Source: Bacteroidales bacterium
GTDB lineage: Bacteria > Bacteroidota > Bacteroidia > Bacteroidales > S143-33
Length of the DNA: 5,417 bases
Reading direction: 5' to 3'
Assembly: GCA_027083655.1 (NCBI GenBank)
Contig: JALWNS010000180.1
Coordinates: 1 to 5,417 of the forward strand
Position numbers and translations under genes: made by a program. Position 1 is the stretch's first letter. Every line of letters begins with the position of its first letter. The notes beneath the pieces are model-generated. The model ran no database searches. It was not told the DNA's origin and worked only from the letters and a program-made list of their open reading frames with translations. Below are positions 5,331 through 5,417 of this stretch, piece after piece.

Positions 5331-5417
5331 ATGAGTAAAACTAAGGTTCTTTTTATAATGCAAGAGATCATGCCCTATGTTCCTGAGACCTATATGTCGC
5401 GTCTGGGAAGAGTTTTA
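5331..5417 (+). CDS. Glycogen/starch synthase (GT5), first 29 codons (runs off the right edge)
   Basis: Only 29 codons are inside the window, starting at ATG 5331: MSKTKVLFIMQEIMPYVPET followed by YMSRLGRVL. The pattern of a Rossmann beta strand (KVLFI), then QEI-PY-PET-MS---R-L, matches the N-terminus of the Bacteroidota glycogen/starch synthase group (GT5 catalytic domain, PF08323), which transfers glucose from a nucleotide sugar to alpha-1,4-glucan in the cytoplasm. Classical GlgA has a KxGGL loop at about residues 15-20 that contacts the donor and glucan. Here the equivalent place reads VPETYMS, as in this phylum's group. The call depends on a short segment, so the family is probable rather than certain. 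The gene is divergent from the YfiR-like operon and has its own -7 box. Confidence 0.75.
   Translation, partial: MSKTKVLFIMQEIMPYVPETYMSRLGRVL

Noticed and set aside
5181..5363. 60-residue minus-strand reading frame across the intergenic region
   Set aside because: It crosses both predicted promoters and the start of the glycogen synthase gene, has low-complexity composition from AT-rich DNA, and resembles no family I know.

Overview
The window looks like a piece of a Bacteroidota chromosome. It is AT-rich, its starts carry A/T-rich leaders with no clear Shine-Dalgarno sequence, and two of its upstream regions contain exact matches to the Bacteroidota -7 promoter element TAnnTTTG. Several proteins also belong to versions of families typical of that phylum: a START-like protein, an AI-2E transporter with VPYLQ in place of the common PYxG motif, and a glycogen synthase N-terminus without the KxGG loop. 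No mobile element, CRISPR array, tRNA or rRNA was seen.

Left part (1-3387, minus strand). Four genes lie head to tail in one probable transcription unit, read from right to left: a Memo-family lipoprotein, an AI-2E family membrane transporter, miaA (tRNA dimethylallyltransferase), and the start of a small membrane-anchored coiled-coil protein that runs off the left edge. Gaps are 20 nt, a 4-nt ATGA overlap, and 7 nt, so co-transcription is likely and the transporter and miaA are probably translationally coupled.

Middle (3388-3869). A short AT-rich divergent region separates the Memo gene from a plus-strand gene for a 131-residue START-like (SRPBCC fold) protein. That gene ends tail to tail with the next one, and the two stop codons overlap.

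Right part (3866-5417). A two-gene minus-strand operon with a 2-nt gap encodes a secreted YfiR-like (DUF4154) protein followed by a Schlafen AlbA_2-domain protein with a C-terminal winged helix. A 182-nt divergent promoter region lies between it and the first 29 codons of a plus-strand GT5 glycogen/starch synthase.

For three genes the longest reading frame begins at TTG, but an in-frame ATG further in is the better start: Memo at 3387, START-like at 3474, YfiR-like at 5148. In the YfiR-like case the TTG lies inside the predicted promoter. The window is mostly core chromosomal genes. The least understood parts are the exported Memo protein and the YfiR-like/AlbA_2 pair, whose joint function I cannot name.
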